This document shows positions 37,190 to 45,477 of a stretch of 64,000 bases of DNA, piece after piece. This DNA comes from Listeria goaensis (GTDB lineage: Bacteria > Bacillota > Bacilli > Lactobacillales > Listeriaceae), in NCBI RefSeq assembly GCF_900186125.1, contig NZ_FYBQ01000002.1, positions 1 to 64,000 of the forward strand, given 5' to 3'. The position numbers and the translations under genes are program-made. The notes beneath the pieces are model-generated. The model was not told where the DNA came from. It saw only the letters and a program-made list of their open reading frames with translations, and did no database searches. Each line of letters starts with the position of its first letter. Position 1 is the stretch's first letter.

Positions 37190-37510
37190 TTATTTATTAT
37201 ATGGGTAATCAAATGTATCGTTGTTATCATTTCGTTTATTACGGTTATTTTTAGTTAGGAAGTAAACAATTGCTGCAATGACTAGGACAACAATTGCGCC
37301 TTTTAAATTTGTAAGAATCATTAAGGCTCCGATACCAATAAGTATACCGTATACGACTTTTTCACCGACTGATTTTGTTTCAAGTAATTTTTTAAGCGAA
37401 TAGAAACCTAAAACGGCTCCGAGTGTTGCCATAATTGCAGGCCATAATAGCGTTAAGATTAGACCAATTAAGATGACAACGAGTATCGCAATGATTATGC
37501 CTCTCATCAT
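37190..37510 (-). CDS. Small membrane protein, LiaI/LiaF-TM-like
   Basis: This 106-residue protein has about four hydrophobic stretches (residues 4-20, 22-40, 50-65, 68-86) and an asparagine-rich charged tail. Its glycine-bearing helices resemble the membrane part of LiaI/LiaF or PspC partners. AAGGAGG precedes the double ATG at 37510. It is the first gene of a two-gene operon with the PspA-like protein and may serve as its membrane anchor. Confidence 0.6.
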   Translation of the reverse strand: MMRGIIIAILVVILIGLILTLLWPAIMATLGAVLGFYSLKKLLETKSVGEKVVYGILIGIGALMILTNLKGAIVVLVIAAIVYFLTKNNRNKRNDNNDTFDYPYNK

Positions 37511-37632
37511 TTTTGCCTCCTTACTTTAACTGTATCCATCATAACGCGAATTTTCAACAAAAATAAGCAACTATAGAAGGAACTTCAAATCAGACTATAG
37601 GCTTACTTCCCTTTTGCTAAAAAAAACAAGAA

Positions 37633-37667
37633 AAAAATGGCATTAAACAAACGTTAATACCACTTTT
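37633..37667 (-). terminator. Terminator after the 37.7-kb small gene
   Basis: AAAAATGGCATTAA pairs with TTAATACCACTTTT with two mismatches, and seven T follow on the minus strand. The bases 37511-37632 contain nothing else that I recognise. Confidence 0.75.
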
Positions 37668-37672
37668 CACTA

Positions 37673-37903
37673 TTACTCTTGCGACCTATTTGCATAATTT
37701 ACGCTTGACATCGCGCCTTCGGATACCATATTTTCTGCCTCAATTTCGGTTTCTTTCTCTTCTTCCTCTTCATATTTCTTTCGAATGTCATTCACACTGT
37801 CAAAAGGATCATTCGTTCGTTGCCGGTAAACGATATAAGATAATACGCCAACCACAGCTCCAGAAACGGCACCAATTAGCGCTAAGCTAGATTTTTTTCG
37901 CAA
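37673..37903 (-). CDS. Small membrane-anchored protein of unknown function
   Basis: The 76-residue protein has one N-terminal membrane helix (residues ~5-24), then a short linker and a strongly acidic tail (EEEEEKETEIEAE). I start at TTG 37903 because AAGGAGGTG lies about eight bases before it. An ATG at 37927 would put that site inside the gene. I do not recognise a family. It is flanked by terminators and appears monocistronic. Confidence 0.6.
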   Translation of the reverse strand: MRKKSSLALIGAVSGAVVGVLSYIVYRQRTNDPFDSVNDIRKKYEEEEEKETEIEAENMVSEGAMSSVNYANRSQE

Positions 37904-37957
37904 AACCCGCACCTCCTTATTATCCATTTGATTCTTTCCCGTTTGGAAATTTTTTCA

Positions 37958-37992
37958 AACAAAAACGATACTTAAAAAGTACCGTTTTTGTT
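37958..37992 (-). terminator. Terminator of the DUF4064 gene
   Basis: AACAAAAACGATACTT pairs with AAGTACCGTTTTTGTT with one mismatch around a three-base loop, 13 bases after the stop codon. Confidence 0.75.
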
Positions 37993-38004
37993 ATGTATAT
38001 GTGC

Positions 38005-38466
38005 TTAAAATGAATCAAATGGGCTAACTTTTGGCTTGCGTACCCAACACATAATTGCCGCAATCAGGAATAGCAAGGCTGGAATGAAGCCTACCAAGAA
38101 AGTTGATGCGACAACGAAAAGACCCGCGAATAGGAATAAGAAACCGGCAAGAACGGGCTTTTTATTGCCAACAATGAAAATAAAGCCTAGTGCTGTTAAA
38201 ATGATGACTACAATTAAAGAGACAAGGAGAAAAATCGAATACTTGCCTAGTACATCAATTAACTGCGTACTGGACGGCGCATCAGCCAAACTTATCCCCG
38301 ATTTCTGTAATGTTTCTTCATAGTTTGCTATAAATATCTCACGCCCGCTTTGTGTAGCAGTTGAGTTTACAAAAGCGAAAGCATAGTAGGTCATGAGGCC
38401 TTGTAAAATGAGAGATAAAGCTAGACCGATACTGGTTAAAACCACTTCACCTGTTCTTTTAATCAA
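38005..38466 (-). CDS. DUF4064 membrane protein
   Basis: The 153-residue protein has four hydrophobic segments (near residues 8-30, 75-98, 105-122 and 124-142), with an extracytoplasmic loop of about 40 residues after the first helix. This is the layout of DUF4064 proteins of Listeria and Bacillus, whose function is unknown. It starts with TTG 38466 behind AGGAGGAG. It is divergent from the two hydrolase genes. Confidence 0.7.
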   Translation of the reverse strand: MIKRTGEVVLTSIGLALSLILQGLMTYYAFAFVNSTATQSGREIFIANYEETLQKSGISLADAPSSTQLIDVLGKYSIFLLVSLIVVIILTALGFIFIVGNKKPVLAGFLFLFAGLFVVASTFLVGFIPALLFLIAAIMCWVRKPKVSPFDSF

Positions 38467-38603
38467 AATAAACTCCTCCTAACTCTCTTACTAGTTCAGT
38501 ATACTATTAAATGTTCTGTTATTCCAAGTTTTTAAGTAAGTGCAATTTCATTTAAAAGCATGTATAATCAAATCAGACTTTGAATTAGGGGGGATGAACT
38601 CGC

Positions 38604-39422
38604 ATGATGAAGCGAATTTTCTTAGCTTATCTAGTGCCGATTTTATGTGTTGTAGGAGCGATTTTCTCGCTAATCCAGCTAAATCCAGTAAGGCCTGAAG
38701 CTGTAAGCACTGGAGTTCCAACGATTTTCATTCATGGTTATCACGGAACGGATCGCTCACTTCATGGCATGATTCGCCGTTTTGACCAAAAATATCATGT
38801 CGCAACGGATGCGATGATTGTCCATGTCAGCAAAATTGGCGAAATTTCAACAGAAGGTGAATATAACTCTAGCGCTAAGAATCCGCTTATTAATGTTGTA
38901 TTTGACAATAATCGCGCAACTATTACGCAGCAAGCGATGTGGATGAAAAAGGTAATGGCTTATTTGCAAAAGCACCAACACATTACAAAATTCAATGCAG
39001 TGGCGCACTCGATGGGCGGTGGTGTCTGGGAGGCATATTTAGCATCGTATTCGAAAGATCCAAACTACCCGACCATTAATAAAGTTGTATTTTTGGCCGT
39101 ACCACTTTACCCTGAAGAGTACATAAACGGCGATGAGCAAGTTGATATCCGAAACGAGGAAAAAGTCCATTCAAATTTTGCCGCGAGAATGGCGAAAGTT
39201 TTACCCGAAAATATCCCGATTTTGATTATTGCTGGTAATATAGAAGACGGCACGAACAGTGACGGGGAAGTAAAAGTGGACAGCGTACTGTATGGGAAAA
39301 CACTTTTTAAAAACCAAAAAGTGACGACACATGTTATAGAAGAGCCGGATGCGACGCATAGCAATATGCACGAACTCCCTGCTGTTGACAAGCAAGTTAT
39401 TCCATTTCTTTTTGGAAAATAA
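38604..39422 (+). CDS. DUF915-type alpha/beta hydrolase, secreted or membrane-anchored (copy 1)
   Basis: The 272-residue protein has an N-terminal hydrophobic segment (residues ~4-24) that would act as a signal or anchor, then an alpha/beta hydrolase domain. It carries the oxyanion stretch TIFIHGYHGTDRSLHG, the nucleophile in AVAHSMGG (residue ~138), the acid in the NIEDGTNSDGEV region and a histidine in DATHSNMHE. This fits cell-surface hydrolases of DUF915. A paralogue follows 21 bases downstream. Confidence 0.82.
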   Translation: MMKRIFLAYLVPILCVVGAIFSLIQLNPVRPEAVSTGVPTIFIHGYHGTDRSLHGMIRRFDQKYHVATDAMIVHVSKIGEISTEGEYNSSAKNPLINVVFDNNRATITQQAMWMKKVMAYLQKHQHITKFNAVAHSMGGGVWEAYLASYSKDPNYPTINKVVFLAVPLYPEEYINGDEQVDIRNEEKVHSNFAARMAKVLPENIPILIIAGNIEDGTNSDGEVKVDSVLYGKTLFKNQKVTTHVIEEPDATHSNMHELPAVDKQVIPFLFGK

Positions 39423-39443
39423 AAATGGAGGAATTTCTTCGAT

Positions 39444-40319
39444 ATGAAAAAAATCATCTTTTTAATACTCGCACTCTGTCTCCTTTTTTTAGGTTTTAGT
39501 TTTATTTTTCAAACGATGGATAAGCGGAATGCGGATGACAATAAGGCGAAACAAACGGTTAAAGCGAAAGCTGATGTGAAAAAGCCTCGTGAAATCGCTA
39601 TTCCGACACTATTTGTTCATGGCTACGCAGGCACAAAAAATTCACTTGGTGGCATGATAAAGAGACTCGAATCACAAAATGATGCAACGAAATCACTTGT
39701 GATTACGGTTAAATCAGACGGCACACTTGATATTACGGGTAACTATGACAAATTTAGTCATAATCCACTCATTCAAGTTTTATTCGAAAATAATAAAAGT
39801 TCGATGGTCAATCAGACGGAATGGTTGAAAACGGTAGGTAAAGCGCTAAAATCGGACTACCATATTACAAAGATGAATGCAGTCGGGCATTCGATGGGCG
39901 GCGTTAGTTTGACAAATTATGTGGAGCAAACTGGAAATGACGCCGCATACCCGACGCTTGAAAAGCTCGTTTTAATTGGCGCCCCGCTAAACGGGCTAGC
40001 AATTGGTAACAGCGCATATGATTTGACGGATACAGGACCAAAAACAGAAACGGAACGCTATGCGAATTTTATTCAACATCAAGCATCGATTCCTAAATCG
40101 CTCGAAGTATACACTATTGCTGGTGATAAATTGGATGGCACAAAAAGTGATGGGAGCGTCCCTGTTTCAAGCGCGCTTTCTGGGAAATTCATTTTTTCGG
40201 ATATTTTAAACTATGAAGAAAAGGTTTTTGAAGGCAGCAATGCTGAACATAGCAAATTGCATGAAAACCCGGAAGTCGATGCTGTTATCGGCGACTTTTT
40301 ATGGATTTCAAACGGATAA
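39444..40319 (+). CDS. DUF915-type alpha/beta hydrolase, secreted or membrane-anchored (copy 2)
   Basis: The 291-residue paralogue of the preceding gene has the same order: N-terminal hydrophobic segment (residues ~3-22), charged linker, TLFVHGYAGTKNSLGG, nucleophile in AVGHSMGG (~151), DKLDGTKSDGSV and HSKLHE. The two proteins share matching motifs throughout but differ clearly elsewhere, so this is an old tandem duplication. GGAGG precedes the start. The substrate is unknown; lipids or esters on the cell surface are likely. Confidence 0.82.
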   Translation: MKKIIFLILALCLLFLGFSFIFQTMDKRNADDNKAKQTVKAKADVKKPREIAIPTLFVHGYAGTKNSLGGMIKRLESQNDATKSLVITVKSDGTLDITGNYDKFSHNPLIQVLFENNKSSMVNQTEWLKTVGKALKSDYHITKMNAVGHSMGGVSLTNYVEQTGNDAAYPTLEKLVLIGAPLNGLAIGNSAYDLTDTGPKTETERYANFIQHQASIPKSLEVYTIAGDKLDGTKSDGSVPVSSALSGKFIFSDILNYEEKVFEGSNAEHSKLHENPEVDAVIGDFLWISNG

Positions 40320-40329
40320 GATAACGCAA

Positions 40330-40356
40330 AAAATCACGCCGGCCTGGCGTGATTTT
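40330..40356. terminator. Terminator between the hydrolase and GNAT genes
   Basis: AAAATCACGCC pairs with GGCGTGATTTT around five bases, with A and T runs on the two sides. It serves convergent genes. Confidence 0.9.
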
Positions 40357-40360
40357 TCTT

Positions 40361-40804
40361 TTACAAGTTAAAGGATAGGCGAATCATATCGCGGCATTCA
40401 ATGCCATTTTCGAAAATGGGTTCGGGGTAATGTTTCGTGAAATAATCTTTTTCGATATGCGTCATTCTGAATCCACATTTTTGGTAGAGCGCGAGCTGGC
40501 TCACACTGGAATTGCCTGTTCCGAGTTCAATTGTTCTGGCGCCGTATTTTTGTGCGATATTAATCGCCTGCGTAATGAGGTTTTTTCCGTAGCCTAAGCC
40601 CCTTTTTTCTTCCAAAATAGCGATGTTCATGATTTCAATGGTTTTGGGGCGGGTTTTTAGTAAAACGATTGTACCGATGAGTTGCTCATGCTCGAAAAGG
40701 CCGTAGCATTCGCCGCGTGCCAAGTAATCTGCGACGATTTCCTTTGATGGATCAGCATCGTAAAGTAGTGCATACGGGTAGTTTTCCGTGATTTTACGCA
40801 TCAT
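40361..40804 (-). CDS. GNAT family N-acetyltransferase
   Basis: The 147-residue protein has the GNAT acetyl-CoA loop in EEKRGLGYGKNLITQA (residues ~79-94) and the C-terminal LALYQKCGFRM segment. ATG 40804 (MMRKITENYPY) is preferred because AGGAGGAAG lies ahead; the longer frame has no such site. It overlaps the end of the AI-2E gene by 11 bases, so the two are translationally coupled. The substrate is unknown. Confidence 0.83.
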   Translation of the reverse strand: MMRKITENYPYALLYDADPSKEIVADYLARGECYGLFEHEQLIGTIVLLKTRPKTIEIMNIAILEEKRGLGYGKNLITQAINIAQKYGARTIELGTGNSSVSQLALYQKCGFRMTHIEKDYFTKHYPEPIFENGIECRDMIRLSFNL

Positions 40805-41846
40805 CGTTTTTCTTCCTCCTACCGAAAAAGTTTTTACGTGGTATTTCGCTCGTTCTCCGCACATCTAAAAGATCCAAAATAAATACGAATACTGGAATCC
40901 CCACAATCAACCCCCAAACGCCGAAAAATGCTTCCGAAAAAATCAGCACAATAAACGTATAAAACACTGGTAAATCGGTTTTTGAAGACATTAATTTTGG
41001 GTTTAAAATATACGTTTCGATGGCGTGCACGATGACCACAGTGAGCAAGATATAAAACACATCTGTAAACCCGCCGATGGAATACGCGATAATCGAAAGC
41101 GGAATACAAGAAATAATGACACCTGCAACAGGAATCATGCCGAGTACGAAAACCATGATGGATAAGCTAAGAAGCTGCGGAAAGCCCATAAGATAGAGGG
41201 CAATCGTCGTAATAAATGTGTTTACAAGTGCAATAAGAAGTTGCGCTTCTAATACGACACCGAATGTTGAAACGAATTTGCTTCCAAAATAAGCGAAATC
41301 TTTAAAAATAAAGCCGATTTTGCTTGTGAAAAATTGTGATGTAAACTGCGTGACACGCTCTTTTTCGAGCGAGAAAAACAAACTTAAAATGAGCGCTAAG
41401 AAAAAGGACATCCCAATGGCACCAATGCCTGATAATGATGCGATAACAAATTCCACGCTAGCTTCTAAATATTTCTGTATATTCGATTGCTTCAACAAAT
41501 CCACAATCCAATTTACCATCGTATTGTCGCCCGGCTGGTTATACATGGCAACGAGCATATTCACGAGATCTGAAATTTGCTGGATAAGAATCGGCAAATA
41601 ATAAACAATCGCGATATATAAAAGCGCGGCAACGAGTATGTACAAAAAAATAACAATGAGTCGTCTCGGAATTCGAACGCGCTTTAAAATCACATTTTCG
41701 AGCCTTGTGACTAAAAACGCAAAGATAAACGTGAGTAAAATTAAATCTATCATACTGCGAACTAAATAAATGAGCACGCCAAGAATGACAAAAACAAAAA
41801 GTCGTCTCGGGGTGTCTTTCTTTAAGAACTGTGCGAACCATTCCAT
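40794..41846 (-). CDS. AI-2E family transporter
   Basis: The 350-residue membrane protein has two N-terminal helices, a long amphipathic periplasmic-type segment (around residues 90-180) and about five C-terminal helices. It carries the family motif HAIETYILNPKLMSSKTDLPVFYTF and a final WGLIVGIPVFVFILDLL. The family includes the E. coli AI-2 exporter TqsA and cation antiporters, so the substrate cannot be fixed. ATG 41846 follows GAGGAGGAATGG; upstream residues are not supported. Confidence 0.88.
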   Translation of the reverse strand: MEWFAQFLKKDTPRRLFVFVILGVLIYLVRSMIDLILLTFIFAFLVTRLENVILKRVRIPRRLIVIFLYILVAALLYIAIVYYLPILIQQISDLVNMLVAMYNQPGDNTMVNWIVDLLKQSNIQKYLEASVEFVIASLSGIGAIGMSFFLALILSLFFSLEKERVTQFTSQFFTSKIGFIFKDFAYFGSKFVSTFGVVLEAQLLIALVNTFITTIALYLMGFPQLLSLSIMVFVLGMIPVAGVIISCIPLSIIAYSIGGFTDVFYILLTVVIVHAIETYILNPKLMSSKTDLPVFYTFIVLIFSEAFFGVWGLIVGIPVFVFILDLLDVRRTSEIPRKNFFGRRKKNDDA

Positions 41847-41971
41847 TTCGCCATTCCTCCTCTTCAATACTTTCAATGATAGCACATCTCCTTCCTCATC
41901 GCTATTTACAACCATTTAAAATTCCTTTACAATAAACCTATCATCCTACCTTTAATTGAAAGAGGGATTTT

Positions 41972-42640
41972 ATGAAATCGAAAATTGAGCGAACAACGCT
42001 TAGTAAGCAAGTTTATACCTTTATTGAAGAAAAAATCCATTCAGGTGAATGGCAAGTGGGCGATAAAATTCCGAGTGAGAAACATTTGATGGAAGACTTG
42101 AAAATTAGTCGAAATACTCTCCGGGAAGCCGTCCAAGCTTTATCCCAAATGGGGCTTTTAGAAGTACGTCAAGGGAACGGGACGTTTGTTGTGGCGAATA
42201 GTCCGCTTCAAGCTGTTTTGCAGGAGCGTGTTTCGAAGTCTTCTTTGCTCGAAATTTTTGAAGCTAGGCATGCGCTGGAGAGTGAAATTGTGGCTCTTGC
42301 GTGTGCTAGGCGAACGGAAGCTGATCTTGAGTCGCTTTATGCGCTTGTGAAAAAATGCCAGCAGGCGGCTAACATTGACGAATTTATTCAAGCGGATATG
42401 GCGTTACATCATACTATGGCACTTTGTTCGAAAAATGAGCTCCTCACGGATATTTATGCACATTTATTTGATAAAATTCACACCTCCATTATGCACTCGA
42501 CGTTGCTTCAGGCAGATCGTTTGAATAGTCACGAGGCATTAGTTGAGGCTATTTCACATCAAGATGTCAAAAAAGCACAACATGAGGTGGATTCCTACAT
42601 TTCACTTTACAAAAATCGAATTTCAGATGAGGGGTTTTAA
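41972..42640 (+). CDS. GntR-family transcriptional regulator, FadR/FCD type
   Basis: The 222-residue protein has an N-terminal winged helix-turn-helix (SKQVYTFIEEKIHSGEWQVGDKIPSE, LKISRNTLREAVQAL) and a helical FCD effector domain with likely metal-binding histidines (MALHHTMA, SHEALVEAISH). FCD regulators sense small carboxylates or amino acids. It ends directly before the MFS gene with no gap, so it very probably controls that transporter. Confidence 0.87.
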   Translation: MKSKIERTTLSKQVYTFIEEKIHSGEWQVGDKIPSEKHLMEDLKISRNTLREAVQALSQMGLLEVRQGNGTFVVANSPLQAVLQERVSKSSLLEIFEARHALESEIVALACARRTEADLESLYALVKKCQQAANIDEFIQADMALHHTMALCSKNELLTDIYAHLFDKIHTSIMHSTLLQADRLNSHEALVEAISHQDVKKAQHEVDSYISLYKNRISDEGF

Positions 42641-43852
42641 TTGGTTATGCTAGAAAACAAACAGGTTGCACGCAATCAAAAGATATTTTTAATGGCTGGC
42701 ATCGTTTTGGTGGCTGTCAATTTGCGGATGCCGCTCACGGCTGTCAGTCCACTGCTCGATTATATTCGCGAAAGCATGCCTATTTCGAATACGCTAGCAG
42801 GATTTTTAACGACTCTGCCACTCATTGCGTTTGCGCTTATTTCTCCTTTTGTTTCAAAAATTAGTCAAAAAACGGGGGTTGAAAAACTCGTTTTTTATAC
42901 GCTACTTATGATTTTACTTGGCAGTATCATTCGTCCTATCGGCAATCTAACTTTTTTGCTTGTCGGCACGCTTTTTATCGGGATTGGGATTGCGTTTGGA
43001 AATGTGATTATTCCTAGTTTAATCAAAAAAGAGTTTCCGTTTCAACTTGGCATGATGACTGGAATTTATTCCATTTCAATGAACTTATTTGCGGCGATTG
43101 CTTCTGGTTTAAGTGTTCCTATTGCGACTCAGCTCAGCGGCAATTGGCAGGCGACACTTTTTATTTGGGCGGGCTTTGTGGCGGTGGCCCTTTTAATTTG
43201 GCTGCCACAACTTTCAACTAAACGAGCCCAATTGGAACAGACGCATGTAGTGGAACAAAGTCAAACGGGGAATGTATGGCATTCTAAAATGGCGTGGCAA
43301 ATTGCGGCAATGATGGGAATTCAATCGGCTGTCTTTTACATTTCGGTGGCATTCTTGCCTGTCATGGTTCAAGAACAAGGCTTTTCTAGCGCTGAAGGTG
43401 GTTTTATGCTTTCGCTCATGCAATTTGGCATTATGCCTATCACGTTTATCGTTCCTATCATTGCATTTAAAATGAAGAATCAGCGCGTACTCGTTTTATT
43501 TTCAGCGATTATGATGGTTCTTGGCATTTTAGGTTTGCTCTTGCCGATTCAAAATCTTGCGATGCTCGCTGTTGCGATAGTATGTCTTGGCATTGGCTCG
43601 GGGACTTCCTTTAGTCTTTGTATGATGTTCTTCAATTTGCGGACCAACACGGCGAAAGAAGCGGCGGATATGTCAGGTATGGCGCAATCAATTGGTTATC
43701 TGCTTGCAGCTTGTGGGCCGATTTTGTTCGGCATTTTGCATGACTGGCTAGGAAGTTTTATGGTGCCGCTCATCATTCTTCTGCTCGCACTTGGCGTTTT
43801 TTGTATTTGTGGTATGGGCGCGGTTCGCAATAAAACGATTTTTGATGCTTAA
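42641..43852 (+). CDS. MFS transporter, CynX/NimT type
   Basis: The 403-residue protein has twelve hydrophobic helices and the CynX-like opening LVAVNLRMPLTAVSPLLDYIRE. Members export or import small anions such as cyanate or nitroimidazole-type drugs; the substrate here is unknown. The start is TTG 42641, immediately after the GntR stop codon, with GAGGGG six bases upstream. It forms an operon with the GntR gene and ends at a strong terminator. Confidence 0.85.
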   Translation: MVMLENKQVARNQKIFLMAGIVLVAVNLRMPLTAVSPLLDYIRESMPISNTLAGFLTTLPLIAFALISPFVSKISQKTGVEKLVFYTLLMILLGSIIRPIGNLTFLLVGTLFIGIGIAFGNVIIPSLIKKEFPFQLGMMTGIYSISMNLFAAIASGLSVPIATQLSGNWQATLFIWAGFVAVALLIWLPQLSTKRAQLEQTHVVEQSQTGNVWHSKMAWQIAAMMGIQSAVFYISVAFLPVMVQEQGFSSAEGGFMLSLMQFGIMPITFIVPIIAFKMKNQRVLVLFSAIMMVLGILGLLLPIQNLAMLAVAIVCLGIGSGTSFSLCMMFFNLRTNTAKEAADMSGMAQSIGYLLAACGPILFGILHDWLGSFMVPLIILLLALGVFCICGMGAVRNKTIFDA

Positions 43853-43863
43853 AAGCTCACGCC

Positions 43864-43916
43864 AAATAAGACGGAAGACAGATGGCGAGACTGGCCATCT
43901 GTCTTCCGTCTTATTT
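43864..43916. terminator. Strong bidirectional terminator
   Basis: A perfect 23-bp stem (43864-43886 with 43894-43916) with a seven-base loop stands between two convergent genes. Its right arm reaches the stop codon of the M20 gene. Confidence 0.93.
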
Positions 43917-45091
43917 TATTCTAATTTCGCAAGGCGCAACTGGTCTTGTTTGATTTCTTCAAGTAGGTCGCTATCCTTGTAAAGTTGTAGCGCAGTCAAA
44001 GCGAGTAATTTTGCCCCAAGTAAAAGGGCTTTATCTCCTTCGCTTGATTTTGCTGCTTCGCGAAATTCATCTGTGTGCGCGACGAGCGTTTCTGGTCCGA
44101 TTTTAATAAAGGGGTGAATGGTTGGAATGACTTGGCTGACGTTGCCTGCATCGCTCGACCCGACCCCAACTCCGTCTGTATCGCACGGAATATCTAACTG
44201 CTTTGCGATCTCGGCGAAAAGGTGATTAAACGGCTTATTTACCCAGACATTGTCAACTCCGTTTTGAATACGAATTGCGTTCATCTTAGCGCCGGTTTGT
44301 AAAGCGGCACCTTCTGCGACTTGGATAACGCGTTCGGTTAAAGTATTTAAGTTCTTGCGCTTCGCGGCGCGAACGAAAAAGCGCGCTTTCGCGTAATCTG
44401 GCACAATATTCGCCGCTTTACCGCCGTCCGTTATGATACCATGAATGCTCGCATCTTTTGGCAAATGCTGTCTAAGCGCATTAATCCCGTTGTAGAATTG
44501 AATGACGCCGTCCAGCGCGTTAATTCCTGCCTCCGGATTAGTTGCTGCGTGTGCCGCCTTTCCAATAAATTCAAAATCAAGCACATCAACGGCCGGGGCT
44601 GGCACCGTAACATGTGTTTTCCCATTTGGGTGAATCATAAGTGCTGCGTCAATATTAGCAAATAATCCCTCGCGCACGAAACTTCCCTTCGCACTGCCAT
44701 TTGGCCCGCCTTCCTCAGCTGGCGTACCGTAAACGAGCACATCTCCACCAATTTCCGCCAAAACACGCGCAAGCGAAATCGCCGCAAATACACTCGTCGT
44801 TCCAATAAGATTATGACCGCACGCGTGCCCGAGCCCAGGAAGCGCATCGTACTCCGCCAAAAAGACAACTCGAGGCCCTTTTTTCCCACTGCTTTTTTCG
44901 GCAATAAAGGCTGTTTCATGACTAGCAACACCGCGTTTCAAAGTGAAACCTTCTTTTTCAAGTGTGTCCGCCAAAAGCTGACTCGCAAAAAACTCTTCAT
45001 TCCCAATTTCCGGCCGCGCATGAATCGCGTGACTCATCGCCACAAACGTCGCCTGATTTTCCTCTAAATACGTCAAAATTTGCTCTTCCAA
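43916..45091 (-). CDS. M20D-family amidohydrolase/peptidase
   Basis: The 391-residue metal-dependent hydrolase has the family's zinc-site segments: AEYDALPGLGHACGHNLIG (residues ~79-97), GTPAEEGGPNGSAKG with the catalytic glutamate pair, a dimerisation domain (GKAAHAATNPEAGINALDG) and GSSDAGNVSQVIP. Relatives (AbgB, IAA-amino acid hydrolases, N-acyl amino acid hydrolases) split amide bonds of acylated or aminobenzoylated amino acids. TTG 45091 follows AGGGGG by seven bases. An upstream promoter would give a leader of about 115 bases that contains RNA element B. Confidence 0.87.
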   Translation of the reverse strand: MEEQILTYLEENQATFVAMSHAIHARPEIGNEEFFASQLLADTLEKEGFTLKRGVASHETAFIAEKSSGKKGPRVVFLAEYDALPGLGHACGHNLIGTTSVFAAISLARVLAEIGGDVLVYGTPAEEGGPNGSAKGSFVREGLFANIDAALMIHPNGKTHVTVPAPAVDVLDFEFIGKAAHAATNPEAGINALDGVIQFYNGINALRQHLPKDASIHGIITDGGKAANIVPDYAKARFFVRAAKRKNLNTLTERVIQVAEGAALQTGAKMNAIRIQNGVDNVWVNKPFNHLFAEIAKQLDIPCDTDGVGVGSSDAGNVSQVIPTIHPFIKIGPETLVAHTDEFREAAKSSEGDKALLLGAKLLALTALQLYKDSDLLEEIKQDQLRLAKLE

Positions 45092-45113
45092 AATCCATCC
45101 CCCTATTCAAAAG

Positions 45114-45206
45114 ACCTCAGTCTGATTGTGCCATGGTACGTTTTGCTTCAGTTTAGAGTTTTCCTTACAATCTGAGACCTCTTTTCAAAGAAAAGAGGTC
45201 CGATTT
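45114..45206. ncRNA. Candidate structured RNA element B
   Basis: The 146-base gap between the M20 and DUF3006 genes holds a sequence related to element A at 28.9 kb: CAGTCTGATTGTGC, GTTTAGAGTTTT and TTACAATCTGA occur in the same order. A perfect 11-bp hairpin (45176-45186 with 45190-45200, loop AAA) follows, and on the plus strand it is trailed by CGATTTTTT, like a terminator. On the minus strand the same DNA would form the 5' leader of the M20 gene, because a near-consensus promoter lies just upstream. The true strand is undecided. Confidence 0.5.
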
Positions 45207-45212
45207 TTTATT

Positions 45213-45241
45213 AATATACCGCGCTTACACGTTCATGTCAA
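45213..45241 (-). promoter_or_regulatory. SigA promoter upstream of the M20 gene
   Basis: On the minus strand a perfect TTGACA (45241-45236), a 17-base spacer and TATATT (45218-45213) would start transcription near 45206, 115 bases before the M20 start codon. The -35 box overlaps the end of the DUF3006 gene. Confidence 0.8.
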
Positions 45242-45468
45242 CGCCTGTTTTGTTTCCGAAGGCGTTCCAATTTTTCTGCGATACGCGATTTGGCCGCTGC
45301 AGTGGCTGCTTCATTTTTTGTCACCGTACCGTCTTCTGCAATCAAAACGGCGTCGCCTTCTTTTAGGTCGGTTGGAATTTTAGCTTGTGCGATTTCAAAT
45401 TCCGTTTCATCTGGTTTTATAAGAAACACCGCGATGCCATCTTCAATTCGGTCAAGCACTGCTTCCAT
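45238..45468 (-). CDS. DUF3006 small protein
   Basis: The 76-residue protein starts MEAVLDRIEDGIAVFLI, the DUF3006 pattern, and ends in a basic helical tail. The family is found next to metallo-beta-lactamase-fold proteins. ATG 45468 follows AGGTG by eight bases; GTG 45477 (three residues longer) lies within or before that site. It follows the MBL lipoprotein gene by nine bases and is co-transcribed with it. Its function is unknown. Confidence 0.75.
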   Translation of the reverse strand: MEAVLDRIEDGIAVFLIKPDETEFEIAQAKIPTDLKEGDAVLIAEDGTVTKNEAATAAAKSRIAEKLERLRKQNRR

Positions 45469-45477
45469 TCTGTTCAC

